Source of the DNA: Bacteroidetes bacterium ADurb.Bin145
GTDB lineage: Bacteria > Bacteroidota > Bacteroidia > Bacteroidales > VadinHA17
Assembly (NCBI GenBank): GCA_002070505.1
Contig: MWDJ01000007.1
Span: forward strand, 62,001 to 126,000
Direction: 5' to 3'
Length of the DNA stretch: 64,000 bases
This document shows, in pieces, positions 22,836-31,423 of this stretch; within the stretch, counting starts at the first letter, position 1; the number at the start of each line of letters is the position of its first letter. The notes below the pieces were generated by a model. It was not told where the DNA came from. It saw only the letters and a program-made list of their open reading frames with translations, and searched no databases. The position numbers were made by a program, and so were the translations under genes.

Positions 22836-24575
22836 TCAAAAAATGAAATCCCCGGTAAGCGAAGTCGATTCCCATGGTATCTGTCGTCCTTCTGATTTGT
22901 CCGAGACAATGACTCTTACGTTCTGAAAGACCTGCAGGATATTGATATTCGGTATCCTTATGCTTTCCAGGAGTGCAGATGTGTATAAACCATTATTACC
23001 ACTTCCGTCTGAAGCGGTGCTGCCGGGTGCAGTGGCATATGCTATGAGAGATCCCTTAGGGGCATTCATAAATGCAAGGCCTTTACCGGATGACGACCTT
23101 GTCCAGCTTCTCTCAAATGGATTATTCCTGCAGGCATCGAGGATGATTATATTTACATCGGTACCTGAAGCCTCCATAAGTGCAAGTATCCTGTCGGCCT
23201 GGACGCAATCATATTCCACCTGTTCTTCTGATTTAAGATCTGCATCAACTGGTATCAGATAGTTATATCCTTTTGCCTGTATACCGTGTCCGGCATAGAA
23301 GAACAACCCCACGTCGTAATTCTTAAGCCGGTTGCCGAACTCATCCATGGCTTTTTTCATCTGTGCCTGTGTTAAATTCTCATATTCCAGCACATCAAAT
23401 CCATACTGGACAAGAACGTTCTTCATTGCCCGTGCATCATTTTCAGGATTTGCCAGAAAAGAACCTGTATAGCTTCCGTTGCCAATAACAAGTGCAAGCC
23501 TTTTCTGAATTGCAGGTGCAGTGCTTTTTACTTCTGATGTTGCCGGCGGATTTACCTTTGGAGGTAAAGCTTCATTTTTTGATGGTACTGCAGCAGTAAG
23601 CTTTGATGGAGCCGTAAATGAGCGGGTCTTTGTATCATCTCCTCCTCCGATCCTTACTTCATTCTGTGATCCTGATGCGAGAGTGTTTCCGTCGGGAGAG
23701 AAAGCCAGTGAAAGAAGGGCAAGCTTATGTGCATTTTCCCAGGTGCTTTGAATTGTACACTCAGGTATTTTCCAGACACGGATTGCTTTGTCTTTTCCGC
23801 CGGAAGCCAGGTATTCTCCTGAGGGATGGAATGCGATTGCTGTATAATCAGCGCTGTGCGCCTGCCATGATCTAACAGGCTCAAGGGATGGATATTTACC
23901 GAGCCAGATCTTCCCGTCATAAGTTGAAGCTGCAATATAATTACCAGAAGGAGGGATATCAATATTGTATACCGCTTTGCCATCTATAATGAATGAACTG
24001 ATATTCCTTGAATTCAGATCATAAACAAACACGGTATTGGAGCGGGTCCCGATAAATAATTTCTTTCCGTCCGGCGATGGTGTTAATGCCGTGGGAGTTT
24101 CACCTGTAATTTTTTGCTTATGTGATTCCGTGAGAGAGGCAGAATTCAGAAAAACTATCTCGCCGTTGCTTCGCATGTAGATGATATACCTGCTGTCTTT
24201 GGAGAAGCAGACTGCCTTGACAGCTATCTTTCCATCCCTGATAGTTTTTATAAGAGTACGGCTCTGCAAATTCCACACTTCAAGCCGGTTCAGCTTCGTT
24301 ACAAAGAACAATTGGTCATTCGGGCTGATGCCGACAAGATATGCGATATCTCCCATTGCTACATCATCCTCTTCTATTAGTCTTTTTACCAGCGCCCCGG
24401 AACTAACATCAAATATTTTCGGATAACCCCCGATAAGCATATATCTTCCATCGGAACTAAAAGATATTGATGTCGTTGAAATACGGTTATTGCCATAATC
24501 CCTTACCGTTGATTGCGAAAAGGAATTATATGCAAGGAGAAACAATAAAGCCAGTATTAAATTGACTTTTTTCAT
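22836..24575 (-). CDS. Exported WD40-repeat protein with C-terminal caspase domain
   Basis: The 579-residue protein has a signal peptide (1-20, ending NSFSQ), a WD40-type propeller (about 30-310; units such as DYTAIAFHPSGEYLASGGKD and LLSLAFSPDGNTLASGSQ), a Pro/Ala/Lys linker and a C14 caspase-like domain (about 358-579). The domain has its start RLALVIGNGSYTG, the catalytic His in FFYAGHGIQ and the catalytic Cys in ILDACRNNPF. It should be an active cysteine protease or metacaspase-like enzyme. Bacterial WD40-caspase fusions are often linked to regulated proteolysis or abortive responses, but the secretion signal suggests envelope action here. Confidence 0.88.
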   Translation of the reverse strand: MKKVNLILALLFLLAYNSFSQSTVRDYGNNRISTTSISFSSDGRYMLIGGYPKIFDVSSGALVKRLIEEDDVAMGDIAYLVGISPNDQLFFVTKLNRLEVWNLQSRTLIKTIRDGKIAVKAVCFSKDSRYIIYMRSNGEIVFLNSASLTESHKQKITGETPTALTPSPDGKKLFIGTRSNTVFVYDLNSRNISSFIIDGKAVYNIDIPPSGNYIAASTYDGKIWLGKYPSLEPVRSWQAHSADYTAIAFHPSGEYLASGGKDKAIRVWKIPECTIQSTWENAHKLALLSLAFSPDGNTLASGSQNEVRIGGGDDTKTRSFTAPSKLTAAVPSKNEALPPKVNPPATSEVKSTAPAIQKRLALVIGNGSYTGSFLANPENDARAMKNVLVQYGFDVLEYENLTQAQMKKAMDEFGNRLKNYDVGLFFYAGHGIQAKGYNYLIPVDADLKSEEQVEYDCVQADRILALMEASGTDVNIIILDACRNNPFERSWTRSSSGKGLAFMNAPKGSLIAYATAPGSTASDGSGNNGLYTSALLESIRIPNINILQVFQNVRVIVSDKSEGRQIPWESTSLTGDFIF

Positions 24576-24636
24576 ATTCTAATCTAAGATCACAATAATC
24601 AAAATTACATTTAAAATCAGGATGCAGCAAATCATT

Positions 24637-24668
24637 TTTGCATTGAGAATGTGAAATTTGTAATTTAG
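24637..24668 (+). promoter_or_regulatory. Bacteroidota-type promoter for the small barrel gene
   Basis: TTTG (24637-24640), a 20-base spacer and TAATTTAG (24661-24668) fit the -33/-7 pattern with a single mismatch in the -7 element. The ATG at 24688 lies 19 bases further, so the leader would be very short. Confidence 0.5.
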
Positions 24669-24687
24669 CAATAAATAAAATTCATAT

Positions 24688-25179
24688 ATGAAAAAAACAT
24701 TAATTCTGACAATACTGTTTCTTTCGTTATTTACGGGAGTAGTCTATTGCCAGTCATTTGACTGGAATATCCGGGGCGGTCTGAATTTTATGAATGCTCA
24801 GCCATCCGATGAACAGGTATTCTTCGGGTATCATGTCGGCGCTCAGGCAGGTGTGAGGATTTCATATTACGGTATATATGGTGAGGCTCTTTATTCCATT
24901 CACCAGGATCAGGATGGAGGAAGTGATCCAATTGCGTATTTTATGCCCGGGATTAACGTTAAGCGTTACCTTAAGAAGTACCTCTTCGTTGAGCTTGGGG
25001 GTTCATTACTGGTCCCGGCAGGCGATACGGATCTCCCGGACAATTCATTAAATCCGGAAAATCAACCTGTCATATCTGCAGGTTTGGGTGGCAGGTTCTC
25101 AGTAGTTGAACTGTCATTACGGATATCATCAAGAAGTGGTTATGGTTTGTTCCAGGCTACTGCCGCGTTGAATTTCTGA
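24688..25179 (+). CDS. Small outer-membrane beta-barrel protein
   Basis: The 163-residue protein has a signal peptide (1-22, ending VVYCQS) and repeated amphipathic strands with aromatic girdles (DWNIRGGLNFMNAQ, GYHVGAQAGVRISYYGIYGEALYS), ending in a barrel-type strand GLFQATAALNF. It has the size of eight-stranded OmpX/PorT-like barrels (outer membrane protein beta-barrel family). No catalytic motif or partner is seen. It stands alone: divergent from the caspase gene and convergent with dxs. Confidence 0.75.
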   Translation: MKKTLILTILFLSLFTGVVYCQSFDWNIRGGLNFMNAQPSDEQVFFGYHVGAQAGVRISYYGIYGEALYSIHQDQDGGSDPIAYFMPGINVKRYLKKYLFVELGGSLLVPAGDTDLPDNSLNPENQPVISAGLGGRFSVVELSLRISSRSGYGLFQATAALNF

Positions 25180-25236
25180 GCGGAAGGAAGCTGTGATGAT
25201 TTTCCGGGCGGATCTGCTGTAACCGGAAGTATTTCA

Positions 25237-27129
25237 TTATTTCAGGTTTTCGCGTATAGTTTTCTCTATACTATCTGAATCAAATCCGCATTCTTTATAA
25301 AGTTCCTCCTGGCTGCCGTGTTCAACAAAATAGTCAGGTATGCCCAGTCGTGTGACCCGGGAATTGTACCCATTATCACACATAAATTCAATTACCGCGC
25401 TTCCAAAACCTCCCCTGAGCACTCCGTCCTCGACTGTAATTATCTTACTGAATTTTCTGAAGACTGAATGAAGTGCTTCACTGTCAAGCGGAGCTGCAAA
25501 CCGCATATCCCAGTGAGTTACTGTAATACCTTCCTTCTCAAGCTTTTTGACTACTTCTGCTACATCATTACCCGGATGACCGATGCTCAGAACAGCAACG
25601 TTGTCACCGTCACTGATGAGCCTTGCTTTTCCAACAGGGATCTCTTCAAAGGGTTTTTGCCAGTCAGGAATATGGCTGTTTCCCTTTGGATAACGTATCG
25701 AAAACGGCCTCCTGTTCTTTTCAAGCTGAGCGGTGTACATCATGTTCCTTAGTTCTATTGCATCCATCGGGGCAGTTACAACAATATTCGGGATGCTGCG
25801 CATAAAGGCAATATCGAAGAAGCCATGATGGGTAGCGCCGTCAGACCCAACCAGGCCCCCGCGGTCAACGCAAAAGATCACGTGCAGATTCTGAAGAGCT
25901 ACATCGTGTATCACCTGATCGTAAGCTCTTTGTAAAAACGATGAGTAAATATTGCAGTAGGGGATCATCCCCTGAGTAGCAAGTCCTGCAGAAAAAGTCA
26001 CGGCATGTTGTTCTGCTATCCCAACGTCGAAAGTCCTGTCAGGTAATTCCTTCATCATTATACACAAAGAACATCCTGTGGGCATGGCCGGAGTGATTCC
26101 GACGATTTTGTCATTCATCCTGGCCAGCTCCAGTATGGATTTTCCGAAGATCTCATTATAGGAAGGAGTCTGCTCCCGGGCAGTGATCAGTTCTCCCGTA
26201 TTTTTGTCGAATTTGCCGGGAGCATGAAATACTGTCTGATTTTCTTCAGCCTGCCTGAATCCTTTCCCTTTTACAGTCAGACAATGGAGGAGTTTCGGGC
26301 CAGGGATCCTTTTCAGGTCTTCCAGAACTTTTGTAAGGTGAAGTACATCATGTCCGTCAATAGGGCCGAAATATCTGAAATTCATCCCCTCAAAAAGGTT
26401 GCTTTTATCAAGGATAGTACTTTTAAAACCGGCTTCCAGCTGGGCAGCAAGGGTACGGGCATCGGGGCCTAGTTTTCCTACCTTACCAAGGAAATTCCAT
26501 ACTTTGTCCTTAAATCTGTTATAAGTTCTGCTTGTTGTTATGTCAAGAAGATATTCCTTTAAAGCACCCACATTTGGATCAATTGCAATATTATTATCAT
26601 TCAGTATTACAAGAAGATCCGATTTGGCTATTCCTGCATTGTTAAGTCCCTCAAAAGCCTGGCCTGCAGTCATTGCTCCGTCACCGATCACGGCAATTAT
26701 TTGTCTTTTTTCGCCTTTACTCCTGGCGGCAATTGCCATACCAAGTGCAGCCGAGATTGATGTTGACGAATGACCGGTACCGAATGCATCATAATCGCTT
26801 TCTGACATCCTGGGAAATCCGGATATCCCCTTGTATTTTCTGTTAGTCGAGAACCGGTCTCTCCTTCCGGTAAGGATTTTATGGCCGTAAGCCTGATGCC
26901 CTACATCCCAGATTATTTTATCATAAGGGGTGTTAAAAACGTAGTGCAGGGCGACTGTCAGCTCCACGACTCCCAGGCTGGCTCCGAGATGCCCGGGATT
27001 ATGGCTTACAGCATCAATTATATATTGCCGGAGTTCCTCACTAACCTTCACAAGATCAGCCGGATCCAGTTTTTTAAGATCTTCTGGTGAAGATATTTTA
27101 GACAAAAAATTTTCGCCGGTGCTCATCAT
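25237..27129 (-). CDS. dxs: 1-deoxy-D-xylulose-5-phosphate synthase
   Basis: The enzyme joins pyruvate and glyceraldehyde 3-phosphate in the first step of the non-mevalonate isoprenoid pathway. From the ATG at 27129 (or 27126) it is about 630 residues. The longer frame to 27219 adds 30 residues before the conserved start SKISSPEDLKKLDPADL and is not favoured. Visible motifs are GHQAYGHKILTGR, the TPP-binding GDGAMTAGQAFEGLNNAG with ILNDN, and the transketolase-like second half (AEQHAVTFSAGLA, DRGGLVGSDGATHHG). TATATTTG on the minus strand at 27151-27144 is a possible -7 element. Confidence 0.95.
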   Translation of the reverse strand: MMSTGENFLSKISSPEDLKKLDPADLVKVSEELRQYIIDAVSHNPGHLGASLGVVELTVALHYVFNTPYDKIIWDVGHQAYGHKILTGRRDRFSTNRKYKGISGFPRMSESDYDAFGTGHSSTSISAALGMAIAARSKGEKRQIIAVIGDGAMTAGQAFEGLNNAGIAKSDLLVILNDNNIAIDPNVGALKEYLLDITTSRTYNRFKDKVWNFLGKVGKLGPDARTLAAQLEAGFKSTILDKSNLFEGMNFRYFGPIDGHDVLHLTKVLEDLKRIPGPKLLHCLTVKGKGFRQAEENQTVFHAPGKFDKNTGELITAREQTPSYNEIFGKSILELARMNDKIVGITPAMPTGCSLCIMMKELPDRTFDVGIAEQHAVTFSAGLATQGMIPYCNIYSSFLQRAYDQVIHDVALQNLHVIFCVDRGGLVGSDGATHHGFFDIAFMRSIPNIVVTAPMDAIELRNMMYTAQLEKNRRPFSIRYPKGNSHIPDWQKPFEEIPVGKARLISDGDNVAVLSIGHPGNDVAEVVKKLEKEGITVTHWDMRFAAPLDSEALHSVFRKFSKIITVEDGVLRGGFGSAVIEFMCDNGYNSRVTRLGIPDYFVEHGSQEELYKECGFDSDSIEKTIRENLK

Positions 27130-27162
27130 GGCAAAATAATTTGCAAATATAAGAATAATTAT

Positions 27163-27181
27163 GCCTGCATGTTTGGCAGGC
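27163..27181. repeat. Short inverted repeat between dxs and the OmpA-family gene
   Basis: GCCTGC (27163-27168) and GCAGGC (27176-27181) form a 6-bp stem with a 7-base loop. It lies in the divergent promoter region, next to the TTTG at 27172-27175. It is too short to name; an operator is possible. Confidence 0.3.
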
Positions 27182-27206
27182 AGTAGACCGGATTTTCTTA
27201 TTTTTG
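27172..27206 (+). promoter_or_regulatory. Candidate promoter for the OmpA-family lipoprotein gene
   Basis: TTTG (27172-27175) and TATTTTTG (27199-27206, an exact TAnnTTTG match) are separated by 23 bases, somewhat more than usual. The ATG at 27274 is about 68 bases downstream. Confidence 0.35.
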
Positions 27207-27273
27207 AATGATCGGGCAAGGCCCGGAAAGGAAGTATTAAAAAGAGGACGACAGGTTAAATTAAAGACTGATT

Positions 27274-28287
27274 ATGACTAGAATAATTTCTTCTTTTTTT
27301 TGGATAATCCTGATAGCAATTTCAACGGTTTCATGTGTTTCCGGAAAGAAATTCAAGGATGTTCAGGATAAAAGCCGTCAGTTCATGGATGAAAGGGACA
27401 ATTTTAAAACCGGAAATATCCAGCTTGAGATGGCTAACAGGGAACTTGAAGCAGAGGCAGCCAGTCTCAGGGCAAAGATCAGCAAAGCTGATGAAGAGCT
27501 TGAGAAGGCAAGGAAAGAAAGGGATAATGCCATCGATGAATTTAGCCGGATCACCTCACAATATAATGATCTTCAGAATGCACATGAAGAACTCATAAAG
27601 GGTAATGTCAAGGAAACCCAGAAACTGCTGACAGAGCTTCAGGCAGCCAGGGCTGACCTGCAGCAGAAAGAAGACATTCTCCGGCAGCTTGAAGCCAATC
27701 TTGATTCAAAGAAAGCATCTCTTGACGAGTTGAATTTCGAATTGCAGAAGAGAAATGAACGACTTGTAGAACTTGAGAAAGTCCTTGATGCTCAGAAGAA
27801 GATTGCTCTGGATCTCAAGAATAAGGTCTCGGACGCTCTTCTCGGCTTTGAGAATAATGGTCTCACAGTAACACAGAAAGACGGTAAGGTATATGTTTCG
27901 CTTGATGAGAAACTGCTTTTTAAAACAGCCAGCTGGGATATTGATGCAAATGGAAGGAATGCACTGAAAAAACTTGCCGGGGTTCTCGAAAAAAATCCGA
28001 ATATTCAGGTAACAATAGAAGGGCATACAGATAATGTTCCGTATAATCCGGGCAACAGCCAGTTGAAAGATAACTGGGACCTGAGTGTTAAAAGAGCGAC
28101 AACAGTTGTGCGTGTACTCCTTGAAGGATCCAGGATAAATCCAAGGCGTCTTACAGCATCGGGCAGAAGTGAATACGTTCCGGTCGATGACAGGGATACA
28201 TCTGATGCCCGCCAGAAAAACAGGCGGACAGAGATAATCCTGACTCCTGATCTGAGTGAATTATATGAGCTTATAAATAAATACTGA
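27274..28287 (+). CDS. OmpA-family lipoprotein with long coiled coil
   Basis: The 337-residue protein has a lipoprotein signal (ISTVSCVSGKK, Cys near 21), about 150 residues of heptad-rich coiled coil (residues 30-190), and a C-terminal OmpA/MotB peptidoglycan-binding domain with VTIEGHTDNVPYNPG, LSVKRATTVVRVLLE and ASGRSEYVPV...NRRTEIIL. It would tether the outer membrane to peptidoglycan over a long spacer. The pattern resembles Pal/OmpA-like cell-envelope linkers rather than a stator, since no TM helix follows the lipobox. It stands alone between dxs and the convergent CarboxypepD gene. Confidence 0.88.
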   Translation: MTRIISSFFWIILIAISTVSCVSGKKFKDVQDKSRQFMDERDNFKTGNIQLEMANRELEAEAASLRAKISKADEELEKARKERDNAIDEFSRITSQYNDLQNAHEELIKGNVKETQKLLTELQAARADLQQKEDILRQLEANLDSKKASLDELNFELQKRNERLVELEKVLDAQKKIALDLKNKVSDALLGFENNGLTVTQKDGKVYVSLDEKLLFKTASWDIDANGRNALKKLAGVLEKNPNIQVTIEGHTDNVPYNPGNSQLKDNWDLSVKRATTVVRVLLEGSRINPRRLTASGRSEYVPVDDRDTSDARQKNRRTEIILTPDLSELYELINKY

Positions 28288-28313
28288 TCCAGGATCTCCG
28301 ATACAGCAGTTCA

Positions 28314-29864
28314 TTATTCTTCTATGAATTCCTGGAGCCTGACCTTAATATTTTTAAGAGCTTTCAGGAGATTATCTTCAGGTTTGAGGAAATCCTGATC
28401 CCCCCAGAAATCCGAATCATAAGCTGTAATAGTCTTTGAGAAAACAGAATGAATAGGGGCCAGCTGCTCTCTCTCAAACCGTGTTACATTTTTAAGATCT
28501 ATTTCGGTAACAGCCATTTCAAAGAAGACATTGAACTGACTGTTAAAGAGTCTCTTTTTCTTGTTCACTGTGAATTGAAGATCACCCCTGACATGGTTAA
28601 GAAAATACCGGTCATTTAATTTCCGGTAACTAACTGAATATTTTACCGATGCAGGCCAGGTGTTGTAACCATGTGAAGGGCTTGTGACAAAAGATTCCTT
28701 CATCTTATCAAGAAATTCCGGATGGATCTCAAAATCAACCTGCAAGAGAGCATAATCCTCGGTATTGATATACATTGTTCCGCGATACATTGCCAGGTCT
28801 GTATTCTGTTTTTGCTCAAAATCGATCACATAGGCTGACTCTTCATCGTTGATTATGATATCAGACATCCTGTAAGAATAGTTGTTCAGATCGTCTCTTG
28901 AGATGAACTCATATGGATTTTTAATACCATCAAGTTCAAGGCAGGTACTCAGCCCTGCTTTAAGCCTTATCGCCAGTGTGTCGCTAAGATTGGCATTGTC
29001 TATTTTCCTGCTTTTAAGTACCATTATCTGATCATTGAAAATCCCGTAATAGGCGCTTTTATATATTCGCAGAATTGCTTCGGAATAAGTTTGAAGTTCC
29101 CTTTTTTTCATCACTCCTTCGCGATAGAAAGATGTCATCATAACGGGAGAATTACCATAATTTTTTGGTATTGCAGCAATAGTCCTGTTAATAATTTCCA
29201 GCGGGATCTGGGTTCTTATTATTACCTCAGGTATTGAAATGAACTCTCTTCTTAAGGAGATTACGAGATCATTCCCGACAGCCTGCTTAACGGGCATTTC
29301 CCTTCCAATAAAGCCGAGATATGAAACAGAAAGTGTATCACCCAGATATTCGTTCGTGATTCTCAGGCTGAATTTACCATTGTTATTTGTTACCGTACCC
29401 CTGCCTCTGTTCTTTAATGCAATCGCAGCAAATGGCAAAGGCTCTCCGGATTCACCGTCAGTTACAACGCCGGTGATTAGCCCTGACTTCTCCAGCAGGC
29501 TTAAATCTGCCTTTTTTATTTCAGGTGGAGGCGGTTTTGAAATAATAATATATTTATCAATTACAGAATAAACAAGGGAGTCATTTTGCAGAATACTATC
29601 CAGAATGACATTCAACTTTATCTCGTTAAATGTCATATCTATTTTATTGTCAGGATTTATCAACCTACTATCGTAAGTAAAGTTAAATCCCGTTCGTTTG
29701 GAAATAATATCCAAAGCATTGCCGGTTCTTAAAGTACCTTCTTTGAAAGTGAATACAGAGTCCAGGATTGTTTCCTGGGAGTAAAGGATTTGCCACCTGC
29801 TCAGCAAAATGAGGAATACAATGGCTGAAATTTTTTTCAATATGAAGCCATTGACTGGTTGCAT
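28314..29864 (-). CDS. STN domain + CarboxypepD_reg + DUF5686-like protein (paralog of 31424-32734)
   Basis: The 516-residue protein has a signal anchor (1-30), an STN (secretin/TonB short N-terminal) domain at about 37-108 (FKEGTLRTGNALDIISKRTG, IIISKPPPP), a CarboxypepD_reg-like domain at 129-215 (GVVTDGESGEPLPFAAIALK), and a C-terminal region that aligns by eye with its neighbour at 31424-32734 (NYGNSPVMMTSFYREGV, KKKRLFNSQFN, DSDFWGDQDFLKPE). No TonB-dependent plug or 22-strand barrel is present. STN domains normally receive the FecR signal in TonB receptors, so this protein may be the FecR partner here. It is 15 bases after fecR. Confidence 0.75.
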   Translation of the reverse strand: MQPVNGFILKKISAIVFLILLSRWQILYSQETILDSVFTFKEGTLRTGNALDIISKRTGFNFTYDSRLINPDNKIDMTFNEIKLNVILDSILQNDSLVYSVIDKYIIISKPPPPEIKKADLSLLEKSGLITGVVTDGESGEPLPFAAIALKNRGRGTVTNNNGKFSLRITNEYLGDTLSVSYLGFIGREMPVKQAVGNDLVISLRREFISIPEVIIRTQIPLEIINRTIAAIPKNYGNSPVMMTSFYREGVMKKRELQTYSEAILRIYKSAYYGIFNDQIMVLKSRKIDNANLSDTLAIRLKAGLSTCLELDGIKNPYEFISRDDLNNYSYRMSDIIINDEESAYVIDFEQKQNTDLAMYRGTMYINTEDYALLQVDFEIHPEFLDKMKESFVTSPSHGYNTWPASVKYSVSYRKLNDRYFLNHVRGDLQFTVNKKKRLFNSQFNVFFEMAVTEIDLKNVTRFEREQLAPIHSVFSKTITAYDSDFWGDQDFLKPEDNLLKALKNIKVRLQEFIEE

Positions 29865-29879
29865 GTATTTTAATATGAG

Positions 29880-30884
29880 TTACTTTTTCCTGAGATGGTA
29901 TACATTACCATCTTTTGTATAATTCAGTATAAAGCTAGCACAAATTAAACGAATTATTGTATCCTGCGACTGGTTATCAATTGTAATGGCCCAGGGAAGC
30001 TCAAGTATCTCTTTGTCGTCGGCAACAATTTCCATATTATAAACCCTCTTCAGATCGTGAAAAACAACTTCAAGAGTTTGTCCGGAATAGTTCAGCAATC
30101 CCTTATTCCAGGCCATATAGTTTGGGTTGTCATTCAATTTCTTTTTCGAAGATTTCTGGCTCAGGGTTCCGACAAATCCCGGATCAAGCATAATATTCTG
30201 ACTGCCGGATTCATCATAGAGCATTACATGACCAGTTTCAACGAAAACTTCAACAGCAGATTCGTCATTATTTGTTATTACATTGAATGATGTTCCAAGG
30301 ACTTTTATCATTGCCTTTCCGGCATCAACGGTAAATGCGTTTGATTTATCAGGAGTAATTTCAAAGAATGCTTCACCATCAAGACTGACATTTCTACCGG
30401 ATCTTCCGAAATTTGAGCGGTAGCTCAATCTGGTATTACGGTTAAGAATTACACTACTGCCATCAGGCAGGGTTACTCTGAGGTTTTTTTCATCATTTCC
30501 TGTGGTGGCTGTAATCTTCCGGCTCAGGGCATCTGTTTTCACAATATAGACTGCAGCGGCACCAATGCTTAAAAGGATAAGAGCAACAGCTGCGATTTTC
30601 ATCAATGTTCTCCTTAATAATATTACACTTCCCGGGCCTTGTATGATATTATTTTCTGTCTCATTTATCTTTGAAACAACCTTATCCCAGGCCTGATCAA
30701 CATTGATTTGTTCGTTATTTTTCATATATTTAAGCTCTTTCCATTTTCTTTCCGTTTCATAGCTGTCTTCAGCCATGAACCGCTTCAGTTTTTCTGATTT
30801 GATCCCTGTTTCCTCCGACATAAAACCAGCCAGTTCCTGCCAATCCCTGTCAGTTAAATTCTCCTTGTTTTTCATATCTTTCAT
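29880..30884 (-). CDS. FecR-family anti-sigma factor
   Basis: The 334-residue protein has a cytoplasmic N-terminal region (1-90), one membrane helix at about 95-114 and a periplasmic FecR domain (VTLPDGSSVILNRNTRLSYRS, VSLDGEAFFEI, DAGKAMIKVLGTSFNV, VETGHVML) plus the C-terminal STN-like FecR_C (GQTLEVVFHDLKRVYNMEI, AITIDNQSQDTIIRLI). It should hold the adjacent ECF sigma factor until a periplasmic signal arrives. Its ATG overlaps the sigma stop by four bases, typical of sigma/anti-sigma pairs. Confidence 0.92.
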   Translation of the reverse strand: MKDMKNKENLTDRDWQELAGFMSEETGIKSEKLKRFMAEDSYETERKWKELKYMKNNEQINVDQAWDKVVSKINETENNIIQGPGSVILLRRTLMKIAAVALILLSIGAAAVYIVKTDALSRKITATTGNDEKNLRVTLPDGSSVILNRNTRLSYRSNFGRSGRNVSLDGEAFFEITPDKSNAFTVDAGKAMIKVLGTSFNVITNNDESAVEVFVETGHVMLYDESGSQNIMLDPGFVGTLSQKSSKKKLNDNPNYMAWNKGLLNYSGQTLEVVFHDLKRVYNMEIVADDKEILELPWAITIDNQSQDTIIRLICASFILNYTKDGNVYHLRKK

Positions 30885-31417
30885 TGTTCTGCCAAAGCTT
30901 TACGGAATTCCCTTAGTGCTCTTCCCATATTAGCTTCAACCGTTTTGACCGAAACAGAGAGTTTTTCTGCTATCTCGGCATATTTCAATCCTTCAAATCT
31001 GTTCATGCAAAAGATCCTTCCGCACCTTTCGGGAAGCCGGTCAAGGATCCTGGTTATCTTTAAATGTAACTCTTTATACTGGATCAGGTCAACCGGGCTC
31101 GCTGAATCATCATCTTCTTTCAATGACATTTCTTTCGCGTGTTTTTCTACCACCTTGTTATGTTCAATATGATGAAGGCAGCGGTTATGCACCGATCTGA
31201 AAAGATAACCATTCAATGAACTTTGTATCCTGATTTTTTCTTTATCCTGCCAGAGCCTTACAAAGAGGTCCTGGACAATTTCTTCAGCTGTATCGCTGTC
31301 TTTAATAAGTTTTTTAGCATAATGTACCAGGGAAGTGTAAGAGGATCTGAAAAGTGATTCAAACTGTCCTTTATCACCTCTTCGGATCCTCTTGATGATT
31401 TCACTTTCCCTGTTCAT
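30881..31417 (-). CDS. ECF RNA polymerase sigma factor (FecI/Bacteroidota type)
   Basis: The 178-residue protein has sigma region 2 (FESLFRSSYTSLVHYAKKLIKDSDTAEEIVQDLFVRLWQD) and region 4 (LDRLPERCGRIFCMNRFEGLKYAEIAEKLSVSVKTVEANMGRALREFRK) without the 1.1 or 3 domains of primary sigma factors. It directs transcription of an unknown regulon under FecR control. It begins 6 bases after the upstream CarboxypepD gene and overlaps fecR, so the four genes from 32734 to 28314 form one unit. Autoregulation is likely, but no matching promoter is recognisable. Confidence 0.93.
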   Translation of the reverse strand: MNRESEIIKRIRRGDKGQFESLFRSSYTSLVHYAKKLIKDSDTAEEIVQDLFVRLWQDKEKIRIQSSLNGYLFRSVHNRCLHHIEHNKVVEKHAKEMSLKEDDDSASPVDLIQYKELHLKITRILDRLPERCGRIFCMNRFEGLKYAEIAEKLSVSVKTVEANMGRALREFRKALAEQ

Positions 31418-31423
31418 CAGATC

